Below are positions 48,151 to 59,040 of a DNA stretch of 64,000 bases, piece after piece (positions within the stretch are counted from its first letter, which is position 1; every line of letters starts with the position of its first letter). The position numbers were made by a program, and so were the translations under genes. This stretch comes from Sacculina carcini (Eukaryota; Arthropoda; Thecostraca; Sacculinidae): assembly GCA_916048095.2 (NCBI GenBank), contig OU696592.1:3967427-4031426 (forward strand), in the 5' to 3' direction. The notes below the pieces were generated by a model that was not told where the DNA came from, did not search any database, and saw nothing but the letters and a program-made list of their open reading frames with translations.

Positions 48151-50560
48151 TTTTGGGTGAGTGAAGCATATCATCATCAATATACTTAGAGCGCACGTAA
48201 ATGACACACACGCGAAACAAAAAAAAAGACAGAGAAAAACATCATGTACCGGGAAACAATACCGCAACAGCAATGTAAAAATGCGACAAGAAACAATGAA
48301 CAGCGATATAGAACAACGACATACATATGATAAACATCGCACAACACAAAACTAGCAAAAGAAACAGCAAGCATTAAGAATAAAGAATGAGGAAGCAGAA
48401 TGATGAAGACATATAGACAAAGAGACATGAGATGGACGAAGGAAGTAAGTGAGCGGTATGAAGGAAGATACTACAATTGAGCATACGGTGTTAATGTATG
48501 AGTGTTTGGATCGAAGGATATTGAAAATAAATGTTTACGTAGGGAGGAGGAGAAAGACGCATAGGATGTAGACGAGAGAACATGTAATGGAAGCGAATTT
48601 AGAAACGGAGTGCAAAAATTGAAAATGATTTGGCCGACCAACATGATTCGTTCAGAGCCCTTGGGCAATTCAGAGGCCGAGTGATGCGAGGGGAAAAATG
48701 AGAGGAATGAGAGAGCAGGCTAACAAGGTATTGAAGCTGATCGATGCCGTTTAAGAGTTTGAATATGGTACAAGCTAATTTGTAATGCACACGTGGAATG
48801 ATGGGCAGCCAATGGAATTTGTGGAGATATTGAGAGGTGTGACAGCAAGGGACAGGAGAGAGCACAAATCTACAAGACTGATTCAAGACGGACTGCAAAA
48901 TCCTAAAAAAAACTGCGGGGAGTATTAAAATACAAAGTGATACAATAATCAATGCGTGGAAATATGAAAGTTTTTACAAATTTGATGGCTGACGCCTGGT
49001 CCAAATATGGTCGGATGGGATAAAGAGCACGGAGGATTAGACGACAGGAGCGCGCAACAGAATGAATATTGTTCTCAAAAGTAATACATGAATCCAGCAC
49101 AATACCCAAATCACGAACAGAGGATCGGACCGGGAAAGAAAGCAGAGGAGGGGAAAGTCGAGGAGGATGCAGCGACAGGAACTCAGTTTTGGATTTATTT
49201 ATTAAAAGACAACGAGATGCAGCCCATGAGACAATATCAGAGAGCATAGCATTGATGAAAGAATGATCTAAAGATGTGAGTGGACATATTAGCTGTATGT
49301 CATCAGCATATACATGAAATGACACAGGATAACGTTTTAATATGGGGAACAATGAGGACATATATAAATTGAAGAGAGTGGGACCAAGGATAGAACCCTG
49401 GGGGACACCTGAAATTAGAGGAACTGGATCAGATAACAGTGAGTTGAATTTTACAGAGAAGGACCGGTCAGTGAGATAGGAACGCATAAGTGAAAGAGCC
49501 GTAGAAGTAAGGCCGATGTGAGATAGGTCATCGAGGAGAATATCATGTCTGACTAGATCAAAGGCCGGTGGCATGTCCAGCAGCATTAATACTACGGAAT
49601 TACGGTATGAGAACTGAGAAAATACGGTTTGGGCAACTGATGTGAGAACGTTTTCTGTTGAATGGGCGGGTCTAAAGCCAGACTGGTGGGGATCCAGAAC
49701 ACTATTTATTAAAGGAGAGATCTGTGAAAATATCACAGATTCTAATAATTTCGAAGTTAGGCTAATGATAGAAATTGGTCGGTAATTGTTGCACTCAGAT
49801 GGGTTGAGTGTGGGTTTTTTCAATATAGGGTAGACAATTGCATGTTTTTCTGGTAGGAAACAACCATGGAGAAGTGAGAGGTTTATCATATGCAAGAAAT
49901 AAGGAGCAAATAATATAACAGAATGAGAAATGGCCTTAAAATCAATTGGGTCGGCTGGGGAGGATGAAATTTTAACTGAGGCAAGGAGAGCAAGAATATC
50001 AGAGATCAACATGATTAAATCAGAAAAAGTGTAAGATGAAACGGTATGATTGATGACACAGCTGGACATAGGGATACTAGCATGGGCAGACTTGACTTTA
50101 TTAGCAAAAAATGTACAGAGCTCAGATGCAGTAACGGAACAATTCATGCTAGTGGAGCTACGACCGGAAATATTATTGAGTGTGGAACAGAGTGATTTTT
50201 GCGACTTGGACAGTGAAGACAATTTAGTTATGTAGTGAGAGCGTTTAGCCTCAGAAAGAGCAGCAATGTATGCGGTTCGAGCAGTACATAAATCGGACCA
50301 CTAGGAAGCGGAACGAGTGCGGCGCCACGCTCTTTCTGAACGCCGTTGGGACCGTTTTAGGGTGAGAAGCTCAGCATTAAGCCATGGTGTGTGAGTGTTT
50401 GAGCGGAAGCGTGAGACTAAAGGAAACAGACGATCATTGATTTCTGAGAGGCAATTTTGAATTGAGTGTATACCTCGGCTGGAGATAGAGTACAAAATAT
50501 ATGGAATGGCAGTCGAGATGATAAGCACGAGAAAAAAAGATCAGTATGAAAGTTTTTATA
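48150..50560 (-). mobile_element. LINE-D, CR1/L2-like LINE, 5'-truncated
   Basis: Leftward. It begins inside the EN-RT linker (LFPLVSRFRSNTHTPWLNAE near 50400), runs through RT and the C-terminal domain, and ends in an A-rich 3' UTR near 48150-48470. It is directly preceded by the 142-bp array (50560-50960). The same array-plus-truncated-LINE junction occurs at 59530, so this composite was copied as DNA. LINE-D is continuous at the point where LINE-E carries an LTR element. Confidence 0.85.
48471..50528 (-). pseudogene. LINE-D reverse transcriptase, broken
   Basis: A linker frame (50528-50301) ends at a TAG that LINE-E shares at the same place. The next frame is open for over 440 codons to 48903 without a true ATG start. 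RT motifs are YRPISIISLTSKLLESV, DLVRHDILLDDLSHIGL, LISGVPQGSILGPTLFNLY, the catalytic HVYADDIQLICP, VRDLGIVLDSCITFENN and YPIRPYLDQASAIKF. The expected D(M)SSAFD motif reads DMPPAFD here. A frameshift at an A-run near 48905 moves the C-terminal domain (WLPIIPRVHYKL, CPRALNESCWSAKS) to another frame, and a third change puts LNSLPLHVLSS (48640) in yet another. Confidence 0.85.
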
Positions 50561-50960
50561 TGAACGGAACGTGGTAACGGAAGCGTAGGCCAAGAAGGTC
50601 ATAGGTTGGGTTTTGTTGACCTCCGCGGTCATTTTCAAGGTCATTGAGATCATTTGTGTCTGTTTACCATATCTCCTCCTAAGCCACTGGACCGATTTTG
50701 ATGAAACTTAGTCCCTAGCGGTAAAATGGATGCAAGAAGGTCATAGGATAGGTTTTGATGACCTCCGAGGTCATTTTCAAGGTCATAAAGGTCATTTGTG
50801 TCTGTTTACCCAATCTCTTTCTGAACCATTGGACCGATTTTGATGAAAATTGGTCCCTAGGGGTAAAATGGATGCAAGAAGGTCATAGGCTTAGTTTTGT
50901 TGATCTCCGAGGTCATTTTCAAGGTAATTGAGGTCATTTGTGTCTGTTTGAGGACTTTTT
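50560..50960 (-). repeat. 142-bp tandem array, inverted copy
   Basis: About 2.7 units with a 142-bp period (TCATAGG at 50599, 50741 and 50883). Unit words are ACCGATTTTGATGAAA, GGTAAAATGGATGCAAGAAG and AAGGTCA/GAGGTCA. The reverse complement lies at 59160-59530 and 63764-64000. It abuts the truncated LINE end at each place. The following 100 bases (50961-51060) match 59041-59140 inverted. Confidence 0.9.
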
Positions 50961-51065
50961 TTGTTCGTTTGTCGAAGGATTTTCCGTCGTTCCCGTTTTC
51001 CGCCAAACACTGCCGATTTTCGTTTTGTCGGCGGCAGCTCGCATCTCGCATTCACAACATTGCAT

Positions 51066-51317
51066 TGCTGTGTTTTTACACTACGCCACAAAAGGTTCTA
51101 TTTTTAGACGCGGTGGCTTGGAAATACCTGGAAAAAACATCAAAACAACTGTGTGTGGAAGTCATGTGCTTGACACGTGAATTTTGCAAACTGCAGCTGC
51201 ACACATGTGCCAAGCACATGACTTCCACACACAGTTGTTTTGATGTTTTTTCCAGGTATTTCCAAGCCACCGCGTCTAAAAATAGAACCTTTTGTGGCGT
51301 AGTGTAAAAACACAGCA
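51066..51317. mobile_element. foldback element, copy 2 (complete)
   Basis: Two 111-bp arms (51066-51176 and 51207-51317) are almost exact reverse complements and enclose a 30-nt loop. The ends read TGCTGTGTTTTTACACTACG and its complement. No coding capacity. The right flank matches that of copy 1 for over 1 kb, so the element and its flank were copied together. The loop is in the opposite orientation to copy 1. Confidence 0.92.
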
Positions 51318-53320
51318 CATTTATATATACAGAAAACACCTATTTTACATGAATATATAATATATGTCAGCTGTTTTTTGTTGTAGTCACTTTAGGGCAC
51401 ACATGGAATAATGAGGTTTCAAATTGGTTTCGTTTCTGGTGCTCAAAAAGGTATATACACACGTTAATTAATATAAAAATAAATATAAAAACAACCAAGG
51501 TCGTGCTCGAAAATGTTTTTGCTCAAACACAAGTTTTCATCGGCAAAGAGTTTGAGTAACAATTGCATCGCCAAATGGCTGGTGTAAATAATTGAGCGAA
51601 AACATTGTTATTAGCGCAGTTGATTTGTTCATGGCTTAGACCCATAAAAAGTCTTAACCAATATAAAAGTCTAAATGTGAATGTTTTTATTTTAGATGTG
51701 GCAAAATATTTTCCCTCGAACTGCCTCGTATTTAAACCCGCCCGTTGTGCGGAACTATAAATAGAATATAATGAATCAAAAAGCAAAAAGCTTATCCAAT
51801 AGAAAAATATAAATTTGTAAATTCTTGTTTTAATTATTGAAGAAGTTTTTTTCCTCAACACTGCTCAAGTTCACACCCATCCTTCGTGTGTAGTAATTCA
51901 GAAGTGTAACACTATCAAAACAATGAAACCTTCTGTCATCTCTATAATTCCAGATGTATGCGTTCGCTAAAACAGCATTATAGTTGTATAGTTCATATAG
52001 TTGGCATTGCATGATATGACAACCCATATCCTTATGCAACATGAGTAGTTAACTTTTTTCCCAGTAGTATTTTACCCGCCCGTCGGGCGAAACAATTCAT
52101 GTGTAAATATCGAGGACAATAAAGACTTTCTATTCAGTATAGTGTAGCATTAATCAAACTGTACGCAAAAAAAACACACCATCCATGCTTGGAAAAATAT
52201 GATGCATTCTTAATTGTGATTGGGCTTCAGTGAAATTTAATCAGTGTATATTCATGTGTAATCGCAATTGCGCATAATAGCTGTAAAATTGGCAACATGA
52301 CATTTTGTCTTTACATCGCCGTAACATCCTTTAGATACACTTTGGAAAATTAAAAATTATACCGTATTGTAGAAAACAAGATTTCTAGCACGATGGTATA
52401 ATTTATTTTTATGTATAACAAATAGTTACTGATAAATAGTAGAAAAATGAATTAATTTTAGTCGCCCGGTGCTCAAGTGTAATTTTGGATGTATTTGTGA
52501 ATTTTGCCAATTTTACACGTTTTTTGTATCATTTGTGGGTATAAATTATAGCTTATCTTGTAGAACACAAAATTCTCTACACATTAGTATACTCCTGTGT
52601 AATCGCATGTGCGTAAATTGTGATTGGACTTCAGTGAAATTTAATCAGTGTATATTCATGTGTAATCGCAAGTACGCATAATAGCTGTCAAATTGGCAAC
52701 ATGACATTTTGACTTTACACCGCCGTAACTTCCTTCAGATACACTTTGGAAAATTAATAATTATACCGTACTGTAGGAAACAAAATTTATAGCACGATGG
52801 TATTATTGATTTAGATGTGTGATAATTAGTTATTGAGAAATAGAGAAAAAAGTATAGAAAATCGGACGCGTGGAGTTTAAATAAAATTTTGAATGTATTT
52901 TGAATTTTTTTCCATTTTACATGTTTTATTTTCAATTTTTGCGTATAAATTATATTTGGTTGAGTAGAACAAAACAATTCTACACATTGGTATAATTTGT
53001 ATAGTTGTACCATTACTGGTTTAGGAGGAGGAGTCTACAGAAAATGGACCAAAATTTTCGCATTTCTTAGGGTTCATTTTGTCTTTTCACAGCTATAACT
53101 TTTTTTGGTTTAATTTTAAAATTTAAAATTTAACATATGGTGTAGACAAAAGAAAGTAAAACATGATAGTATACATTTTTAGCGGGTACGCCAAGTGATG
53201 GCCAAGTAGCAGCTCATAGAAAATGGACCAATGAGGGTGGGACACACACACACACACACACACACACAGAAGATCTCTTTTATATATATAGATATATATA
53301 TATATATATATGATGAAAAA
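51318..53320. repeat. AT-rich module block, third block
   Basis: 51318 to about 52460 parallels 15628-16790 and 28300-29150 closely (same alpha/beta modules and CGCCGTAAC segment). The end has GGGTGGGACACACACACACA, then TCTCTTTTATATATATAGAT and a (TA)n run, the same long-unit tail as at 22530 and 30160. No genes. Confidence 0.85.
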
Positions 53321-53973
53321 AGTATACTTCATCGGGCACAATTATTTATGTATTAGTACGACGTTTCGCCTCAACAAGGCTTTATCAAGTACTGTTTTAT
53401 AAAATACATAAAAAACACGAGCCAAGAACACAACATATTTAGTAGATATAAGTGAATATAAACATTAAGACACGCGTATATGATTTTGACACACTTTTAA
53501 GTAAATAATATATAACTAACAATCGACAATTACATGCAATAAATATTACCATTAAATCAGAATTTGCAATTAAGTTCAATTCCTTTGCAGCCGTTCATGA
53601 TGCAGCTGGAGTCATTTTCTTGAATGTATGCTGCCTCTGCATATATTCTAGTAGCATCGTCTAATATTCCGCTGTGTATAACTGTCCACTTTATCGATAC
53701 TTCCATTTTGTTATGCTCTTCCATGAAATGCTTTATAATTGGACCTCCCAGCTTATAGTTGGAGTGTTCCAGGATCCTTACACGTACTGGTCGCGAGGTC
53801 TCACCAATGTAGATTTTTCCACATACCTCGCGACCAGTACGTGTAAGGATCCTGGAACACTCCAACTATAAGCTGGGAGGTCCAATTATAAAGCATTTCA
53901 TGGAAGAGCTTAACAAAATGGAATTATCGATAAAGTGGACAGTTATACACAGCGGAATATTAGACGATGCTAC
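53320..53973 (-). mobile_element. Penelope-like element fragment with inverted duplication
   Basis: The minus strand carries a GIY-YIG-type endonuclease end (53865-53557), followed by a 3' segment with TTGAGGCGAAACGTCGTAC (near 53355-53375), a phrase I associate with Penelope-like element ends. 149-bp arms at 53651-53799 and 53825-53973 are reverse complements with two mismatches, around a 25-base spacer. The left end abuts the (TA)n tail of the AT block. The rest of the element, including its RT, is absent. Confidence 0.75.
53557..53865 (-). pseudogene. GIY-YIG endonuclease C-terminal fragment (Penelope-like)
   Basis: An open frame of 102 codons. KIYIGETSRPVRVRILEH (residues ~17-34) holds the second half of the GIY-YIG motif (YIG), the conserved arginine R-x3-R-x2-EH pattern, and a later HFMEEHNK and DDATRIYAEAAYIQ, where the glutamate of the AYIQE motif would serve in metal binding. 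The N-terminal part, including GIY and the entire RT, is missing; the first residues come from the spacer or flank. Such nucleases nick target DNA for Penelope-like elements. Inactive fragment. Confidence 0.7.
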
Positions 53974-54565
53974 TTTACACCGGCAGTACCCAAGATGGAT
54001 TTGAAGAATACAGCCTCTAAGCACCCCAAGGCGAAGGAGGAATGATGCTTGAAGCGTCTGTATACACTACACCGGCAGTATCAAATATGGATTTAATGAA
54101 TAAAGCCTTTAATTGTCCCTGCCACGACCAAGAATATGGAAACATCGCCAACCAAAAAGCCACAAAACAGCTTCATCAAGAAGATTATAGAAGCCATCAC
54201 TAACTAAACCGGTCCAAAACAGCTGCAAGAATATGGAAATATCGCCAAACAACAAGCCACAAAACAGCTTCTTCAAGAAGATTCAGGCGAAAAAGTGGTG
54301 GCGATTGGTGGTTGCGAAAAAGTGGTGGATTTAGTTCATGTGAATTCCACAAGTGCGAATGAAATGTGTGTGATCGTGAATAGCTTAAAAAAGTGTTGAA
54401 ACTGATACTTAATCAAATATAAGTCCAGCTATTGTGCAACACTAGCTCATCGGATTCAACAACTAGTGAGTTACACAAGAATTAAGTCAAAATTGTCACA
54501 CCGTTAATAATTGTATAAATCACTACTTTGAATTGGCTCCGATTTACTTTGATCCATATTTTGTA

Positions 54566-54757
54566 TTAGGGTTGTGCTGTGCTGTGGTTGTGCTGCAGAG
54601 TTGATGGCATAATGTAGCCGGTTACGGCACCCAAAATGTGTTGAGTCTCCCTGGGCTCCCTAATATCCTTACCATGAACATTTCGAATGTAGTTCCTCAT
54701 GTTTCGCCAAGCCCCGCATTTTTTCCTCAACACCCTTGGCCTCCTACCGGAAACCAC
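54566..54757 (-). pseudogene. possible DNA-binding-domain remnant in repeat R
   Basis: The minus frame reads VLRKKCGAWRNMRNYIRNVH, which weakly resembles the C-terminal helix of MADF/Myb-like domains (W..R..Y) used by some DNA transposons. R copy 1 (10090-10250) has the same sequence with changes that close the frame. If real, it would suggest that R derives from a DNA transposon. The resemblance is short and may be chance. Confidence 0.2.
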
Positions 54758-55068
54758 TGTATATATTCCAATGTCTTCCCAGAGTCAATGTGTTCCGCTT
54801 TTATTAGCCTGTGATTTGAACTTTTCAACGCTTGCTATGGCAGATTTCTAGCGCTGACAAATGAGCGATCAATGTCCATTATTGTATTTTATCCTTATTG
54901 CTGTGCACTATCCTATCCTTTTTATGCTTTCATTATGTATAAGCAGCAATGATAAACGTATAGCATGCACTGTTCAATCATAGTACAAGCTATGAATACA
55001 CGTTTCATGCATGTGTGTCTACATATACGTGTTCAAACCCACACATACACGGACTTTGTTCAAGTTTG

Positions 55069-55103
55069 TATGTGTGTGTGTGTATGTGTGTGTGTGTGTG
55101 TGT

Positions 55104-55164
<61 letters not shown>
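55069..55164. repeat. (GT)n microsatellite in repeat R copy 4
   Basis: GT run with two TATG interruptions, longer than in R copies 1 and 3. Confidence 0.95.
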
Positions 55165-55165
<1 letters not shown>

Positions 55166-55437
55166 TTCTGCAGTGGCCGCCCTATCACATGCTTAAATCC
55201 CGTCTTGCACGATGCTTGCACGCTTGAGTCACGGCAAACACCCCCCTCTATCCCACACACTGTTCCCCCACTATGTTCACCTGGCATTTTGTATTAACTT
55301 TTCGTTGCATGTGAATATTCACATTGAATCATTGATATTTTGCTCACACAGTGGTTGATTATGTGACTCATGACTAGGGCTACTAAAAATATAAACGTTA
55401 CATACAGTAATTGTAGTAAACGTTACATAAAGTAAGG

Positions 55438-56075
55438 GTGAGGTACAATGGACAATCATCTCACACACGCAACTTAACAAACGGAGTCCCTCAGGGCTCC
55501 GTTTTAGCACCAACACTATTCAATCTATACGTAAATGACAGGCCAGCACCCAACACTCCATGCATACAGATATCATCATATGCAGACGACATAACAATCA
55601 CAAGCACACAAAGACACGCCGACACAGCAGTGCACACACTACAACCTTACATCAACACACTACAACAATGGTTCACCACAAACCAGCACACACGCACATC
55701 AATCAAGAAACACATACACACAGAGATCGCACGGAAAGCCATACACTCACTACAATACAATACACTCCTACAAAGACACCCACCGTACATACACAAATCA
55801 GAAAACACACTCACACGCCAATGCAAGGTGCATCTGGCCAGGTTGAGATGCGGTCATCATCCTGCCCTTCTGTCATATCAGAAAAGTTTATATACGCAAT
55901 CGATGACACCTGTCCAGATTGCAATTCAGCACCACACACACACATCATGGAATTCACCAGCACCACATCACACACATCATGGAACACTGCACAGCACAGA
56001 CACAACTCAGACGACAACACAAAATCAATTCCATCAGGGACCTGTGGAACAACTCGGTCGGTGCCGTGTCTTCAG
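55438..56075 (+). mobile_element. LINE-F fragment, third non-LTR lineage
   Basis: A partial, internally deleted copy. RT motifs are TNGVPQGSVLAPTLFNLYVND (~55480) and SSYADDITITSTQ (~55575). After about 55720 the thumb region is missing and the C-terminal domain follows: CKVHLARLRCGHHPALLSYQ (~55830), then in the +1 frame DDTCPDCNSAPHTHIME (a zinc-binding Cys/His end) and RDLW near 56037. The motifs differ from LINE-A and LINE-B to E; the clade is not certain. Flanked by repeat R at left and by the 4,604-bp duplication at right. Confidence 0.8.
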
Positions 56076-56404
56076 TCTAATTTCAGGTGTCCCCCAGGGT
56101 TCTATCCTTGGTCCCACTCTCTTCAATTTATATATGTCCTCATTGTGCCCCATATTAAAACGTTATCCTGTGTCATTTCATGTATATGCTGATGACATAC
56201 AGCTAATATGTCCACTCACATCTTTAGATCATTCTTTCATCAATGCTATGCTCTCTGATATTGTCTCATGGGCTGCATCTCGTTGTCTTTTAATAAATAA
56301 ATCCAAAACTGAGTTCCTGTCGCTGCATCCTCCTCGACTTTCCCCTCCTCTGCTTTCTTTCCCAGTCCGATCCTCTGTTCGTGATTTGGGTATTGTGCTG
56401 GATT
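56076..56404 (+). mobile_element. LINE-E RT fragment, unit 1
   Basis: Covers RT from SGVPQGSILGPTLFNLY through HVYADDIQLICP to VRDLGIVLD, where the LTR element begins. Same LINE as LINE-D, which is uninterrupted at this point (GCTGGATTCATG near 49080-49095). Confidence 0.88.
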
Positions 56405-56816
56405 TGTGCAGGAGCGATGCGCAGCGTATCCACACAGATCAACGTTGGCGTGTTAACTGCGTGTATTCTCAGGGAAAAAAACCTAATCAGCTTTACATGA
56501 CGTGTCATGACCTAGGTCATGCCACGTCATGTCACATACACGCTTATATATTCAAAACAATAAAAAGAAAATACATTAACAAAAAAGAATCAAATAAATA
56601 TTGCAAAAAGAATATAAATTTACAAAGGATTAATCAAAATTATCAACTTACCAAAACAATAACAAACAAACAAGGTGATACAATCCTAACGCAGACAAAT
56701 CAAAACAAGGTAACGCAAAAGTTACGCGAAAACTAAAACATAGATAAATGACAGACGTAACAAGGAAAGCAAATATTATATACTAAACTTTGGAAATTAT
56801 ACAAACGCAATACACA
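56405..56816 (-). repeat. 3' LTR of element D, unit 1
   Basis: 412 bp. On the minus strand it starts TGTGTATTGCG right after a polypurine tract (AAGGGGGAAGG, 56817-56827) and ends ...CTGCACA against the LINE sequence GCTGGATT. It holds a 38-bp imperfect palindrome at 56495-56532 with TGACGTG arms. Confidence 0.75.
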
Positions 56817-58600
56817 CCTTCCCCCTTGGAGAACGGAGTTCAAATAGACATCAATGACAATTACAATGATAATTAGCTAAACATCGATGCGTTTTAACAC
56901 TCAAATTGCCAAAGAATAATACAGAAATGTTTGAACACACACATACACAATCTGCAATTGAAATACCTAAGCACACGCACAGACGATGAATAAACCACAT
57001 CATAAAAGATAACTGATCCTACAAAGATCACAAACATCACAGTAATTCTGTCAAAATCACAGTGAAACAGAACAATACACAGCAACACTAACAAATTAAT
57101 TGTACAATACACGTTCTAAAAATATTTATAATCTGGCTTGGTCCGAAAACGAACCGATCTTCCCGATCTTGTCGTGGTGGTCGTGATAATCTCCGGCACA
57201 GCGTCGGTTGAATTTTCACGTTTCCGGCGGTCCTCACCACCAGCATCCGCGACATCAGCAGCTTTGTTCGCGCCATTACCTCCTACAACAGCTGGCTGGC
57301 GACAAACAGAATCTGGCAAGTACGACGGTTTCAGTCGATCTATAGAGACAGTTTTCTGTTCACCAGACGGAAGCTCCAGCGAAAATACTTTTGGTGATCG
57401 GCGAACGACGCGGAATGGCCCTGTGTACGGCGCCTCTAGCGGACGACGGACGCGGTCCACTCGTACCCACACGTGTGTACAGGTCTGCAAATCATGCGGA
57501 ACATACGTCGGCGGCACTGATGTAGTTCGACCGTCACCGAGAGATGAGAAGTCAATTTGATTGTCGTCGCTGCTGTCGGTCAGTGTGCGCCGATCGCTGA
57601 CTATAAAAAGCGCTGACGAGCGGTTTGTGGTCGCTAAATAACACCACATGTTGTCCCTCAATGGTGTGTCGGAAGTGCTGTACGGAGAGGTACGCAGCTA
57701 ATAACTCCCGATCAAACACAGAATATCGACGCTGGGTATCGGTCAATTTCCGACTGAAAAACTCCAACGGCTGAGGTGTTCCATCAACAAGTTGGTTCAG
57801 GACACTTCCGATGGCACGACTGGATGCGTCTGTAACAATTTCGTATGTTGTGGCAGTCGGCAATGGATGATGCAATAACACCGAATCGCAGAGGGCCTGT
57901 TTGGCGGCGCAAAAAGACAACATATCTGGTTCGGACCACTCAAGTTGTTTGCTGTTCGGTTGTGTACGGAGCATTTCCGATAAAGGAAAGACAACATCCG
58001 CGTATTTCGGTATCATGCGTCGATACCATCCCAACATGCCGAGAAAACGCCTGAGACCGGCATAGTCTTGAGGTCTCTCAAAATCTTTGACCGCCTGTAC
58101 TTTTTGCTCACGCGGCCTGATGCCAGTCGGCGTGACGGAATAGCCAAGGACGTCAAGACTTGAACATTCAAATTGACATTTACAAATATTCAGACGAAGG
58201 TTGTTACGAGCTAACAGAGAAAACACAATATTCAAATGTTTGCGATGAGTGGCATGATCGGGAGAAAATATAAGACCATCGTCCAAGTACCAAAAGCAAA
58301 AATCGAGGTGTCCAAAAATGTTATTAATGAAGCGTTGGAACGTAGCTGGCGCATTACGAAGACCAAGGGGCATCGTGGTGAACTCATATAACCCGAAAGG
58401 TGTTGTCATGGCCGTTTTTTCTATATCTCTTGTACTCATGGGAACCTGATGATATGCATTCTTCAAGTCAAGTTTAGTGAAACACGTACTTCCGCACAGA
58501 TTCTTTGACGCATCATAAAGATGGGGCAATGGAAACCTGTCCGGTTTCGTAGACGTGCAGCTTTGTCTGGCCGCAAACCAGATCCAAAGCTGCATACCCC
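56405..58600 (-). mobile_element. LTR retrotransposon D, unit 1 (Ty3/gypsy-like fossil)
   Basis: Leftward. Present are reverse transcriptase (KPDRFPLPHLYDASKNL near 58550, LDLKNAYHQVPM, catalytic FWYLDDGLIFSPD near 58290), RNase H (YEIVTDASSRAIGSVLNQ near 57840, FSDHKPLVSAF near 57620), the C-terminal tail of integrase (YTGPFRVVRRSPKVFSLEL and SIDRLKPSYLP near 57310-57430) and a 3' LTR at 56405-56816. These motifs are typical of metazoan Ty3/gypsy elements. It is inserted in LINE-E. The element is incomplete and broken, with a few breaks, and is treated as a fossil. Confidence 0.9.
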
Positions 58601-58854
58601 CAATTCGGCCTTGATATCCTAAACCAACTACACATTATGGACAGATTACATAAGAGGGTAAAGAAGAAGCAAAATGATGAAATAATTTGGGACCAGAAGA
58701 TGCACATAGCAATAAGTTATGATGCTTATATTGTCTAGTACCTCACACACAAACTCAACCCGACACAAACTCAACCCCAAGCTAGTGATCATTTTTGACG
58801 TATAAGAGGAGGTACGCATTCTTCGTCCTCACGCTTGACTCGCTGATGAGGGAC
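58601..58854. other. unassigned DNA right of element D
   Basis: No LTR or coding region recognised between the RT end of element D and the minisatellite. Repeated at 63205-63458. Confidence 0.5.
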
Positions 58855-58965
58855 ATGATGAGGCCGAATCCGCGGGATGAGGCTGAATCCGCGGGATAAG
58901 GCCGAATCCGCGGGATGAGGGGCGAATCCGCGGGATCGGGATGAGGCCGAATCCGCGGGATGAGG
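58855..58965. repeat. 20-21-bp minisatellite, AATCCGCGGGATGAGGCCG
   Basis: About five units of AATCCGCGGGATGAGGCCG with variants. Each unit carries the SacII palindrome CCGCGG. Present again at 63459-63569. Confidence 0.93.
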
Positions 58966-59040
58966 CCGGCGGGGGGAGATGACTGTCTCTTTTTAATTTC
59001 TTTTGGTTTTTCCTTCTTCGAAGATTTCTTTTGAAGATTG

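Larger units (their letters stand above)
53974..55437 (+). repeat. repeat R, copy 4, with duplicated head
   Basis: The main copy starts at 54060 and matches 9544 onward, including the small open frame (54087, 38 codons), ~97-bp modules and the GT run at 55069-55164. The preceding 53974-54059 is a divergent second copy of the head (CACCGGCAGTACCCAAGATG). The right end stops at GTTACATAAAGTAA, where LINE-F begins. Confidence 0.75.

Noticed and set aside
53340-53400. Hammerhead ribozyme in the Penelope-like 3' segment
   Set aside because: GGCGAAAC with a short GCC/GGC stem resembles part of a hammerhead, but the CUGAUGA core is not intact (TTGATAAA), so no ribozyme is called.
53674-53871. Plus-strand open frame across the Penelope-like fragment
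   Set aside because: It is the antisense shadow of the GIY-YIG fragment and crosses the inverted-duplication spacer.
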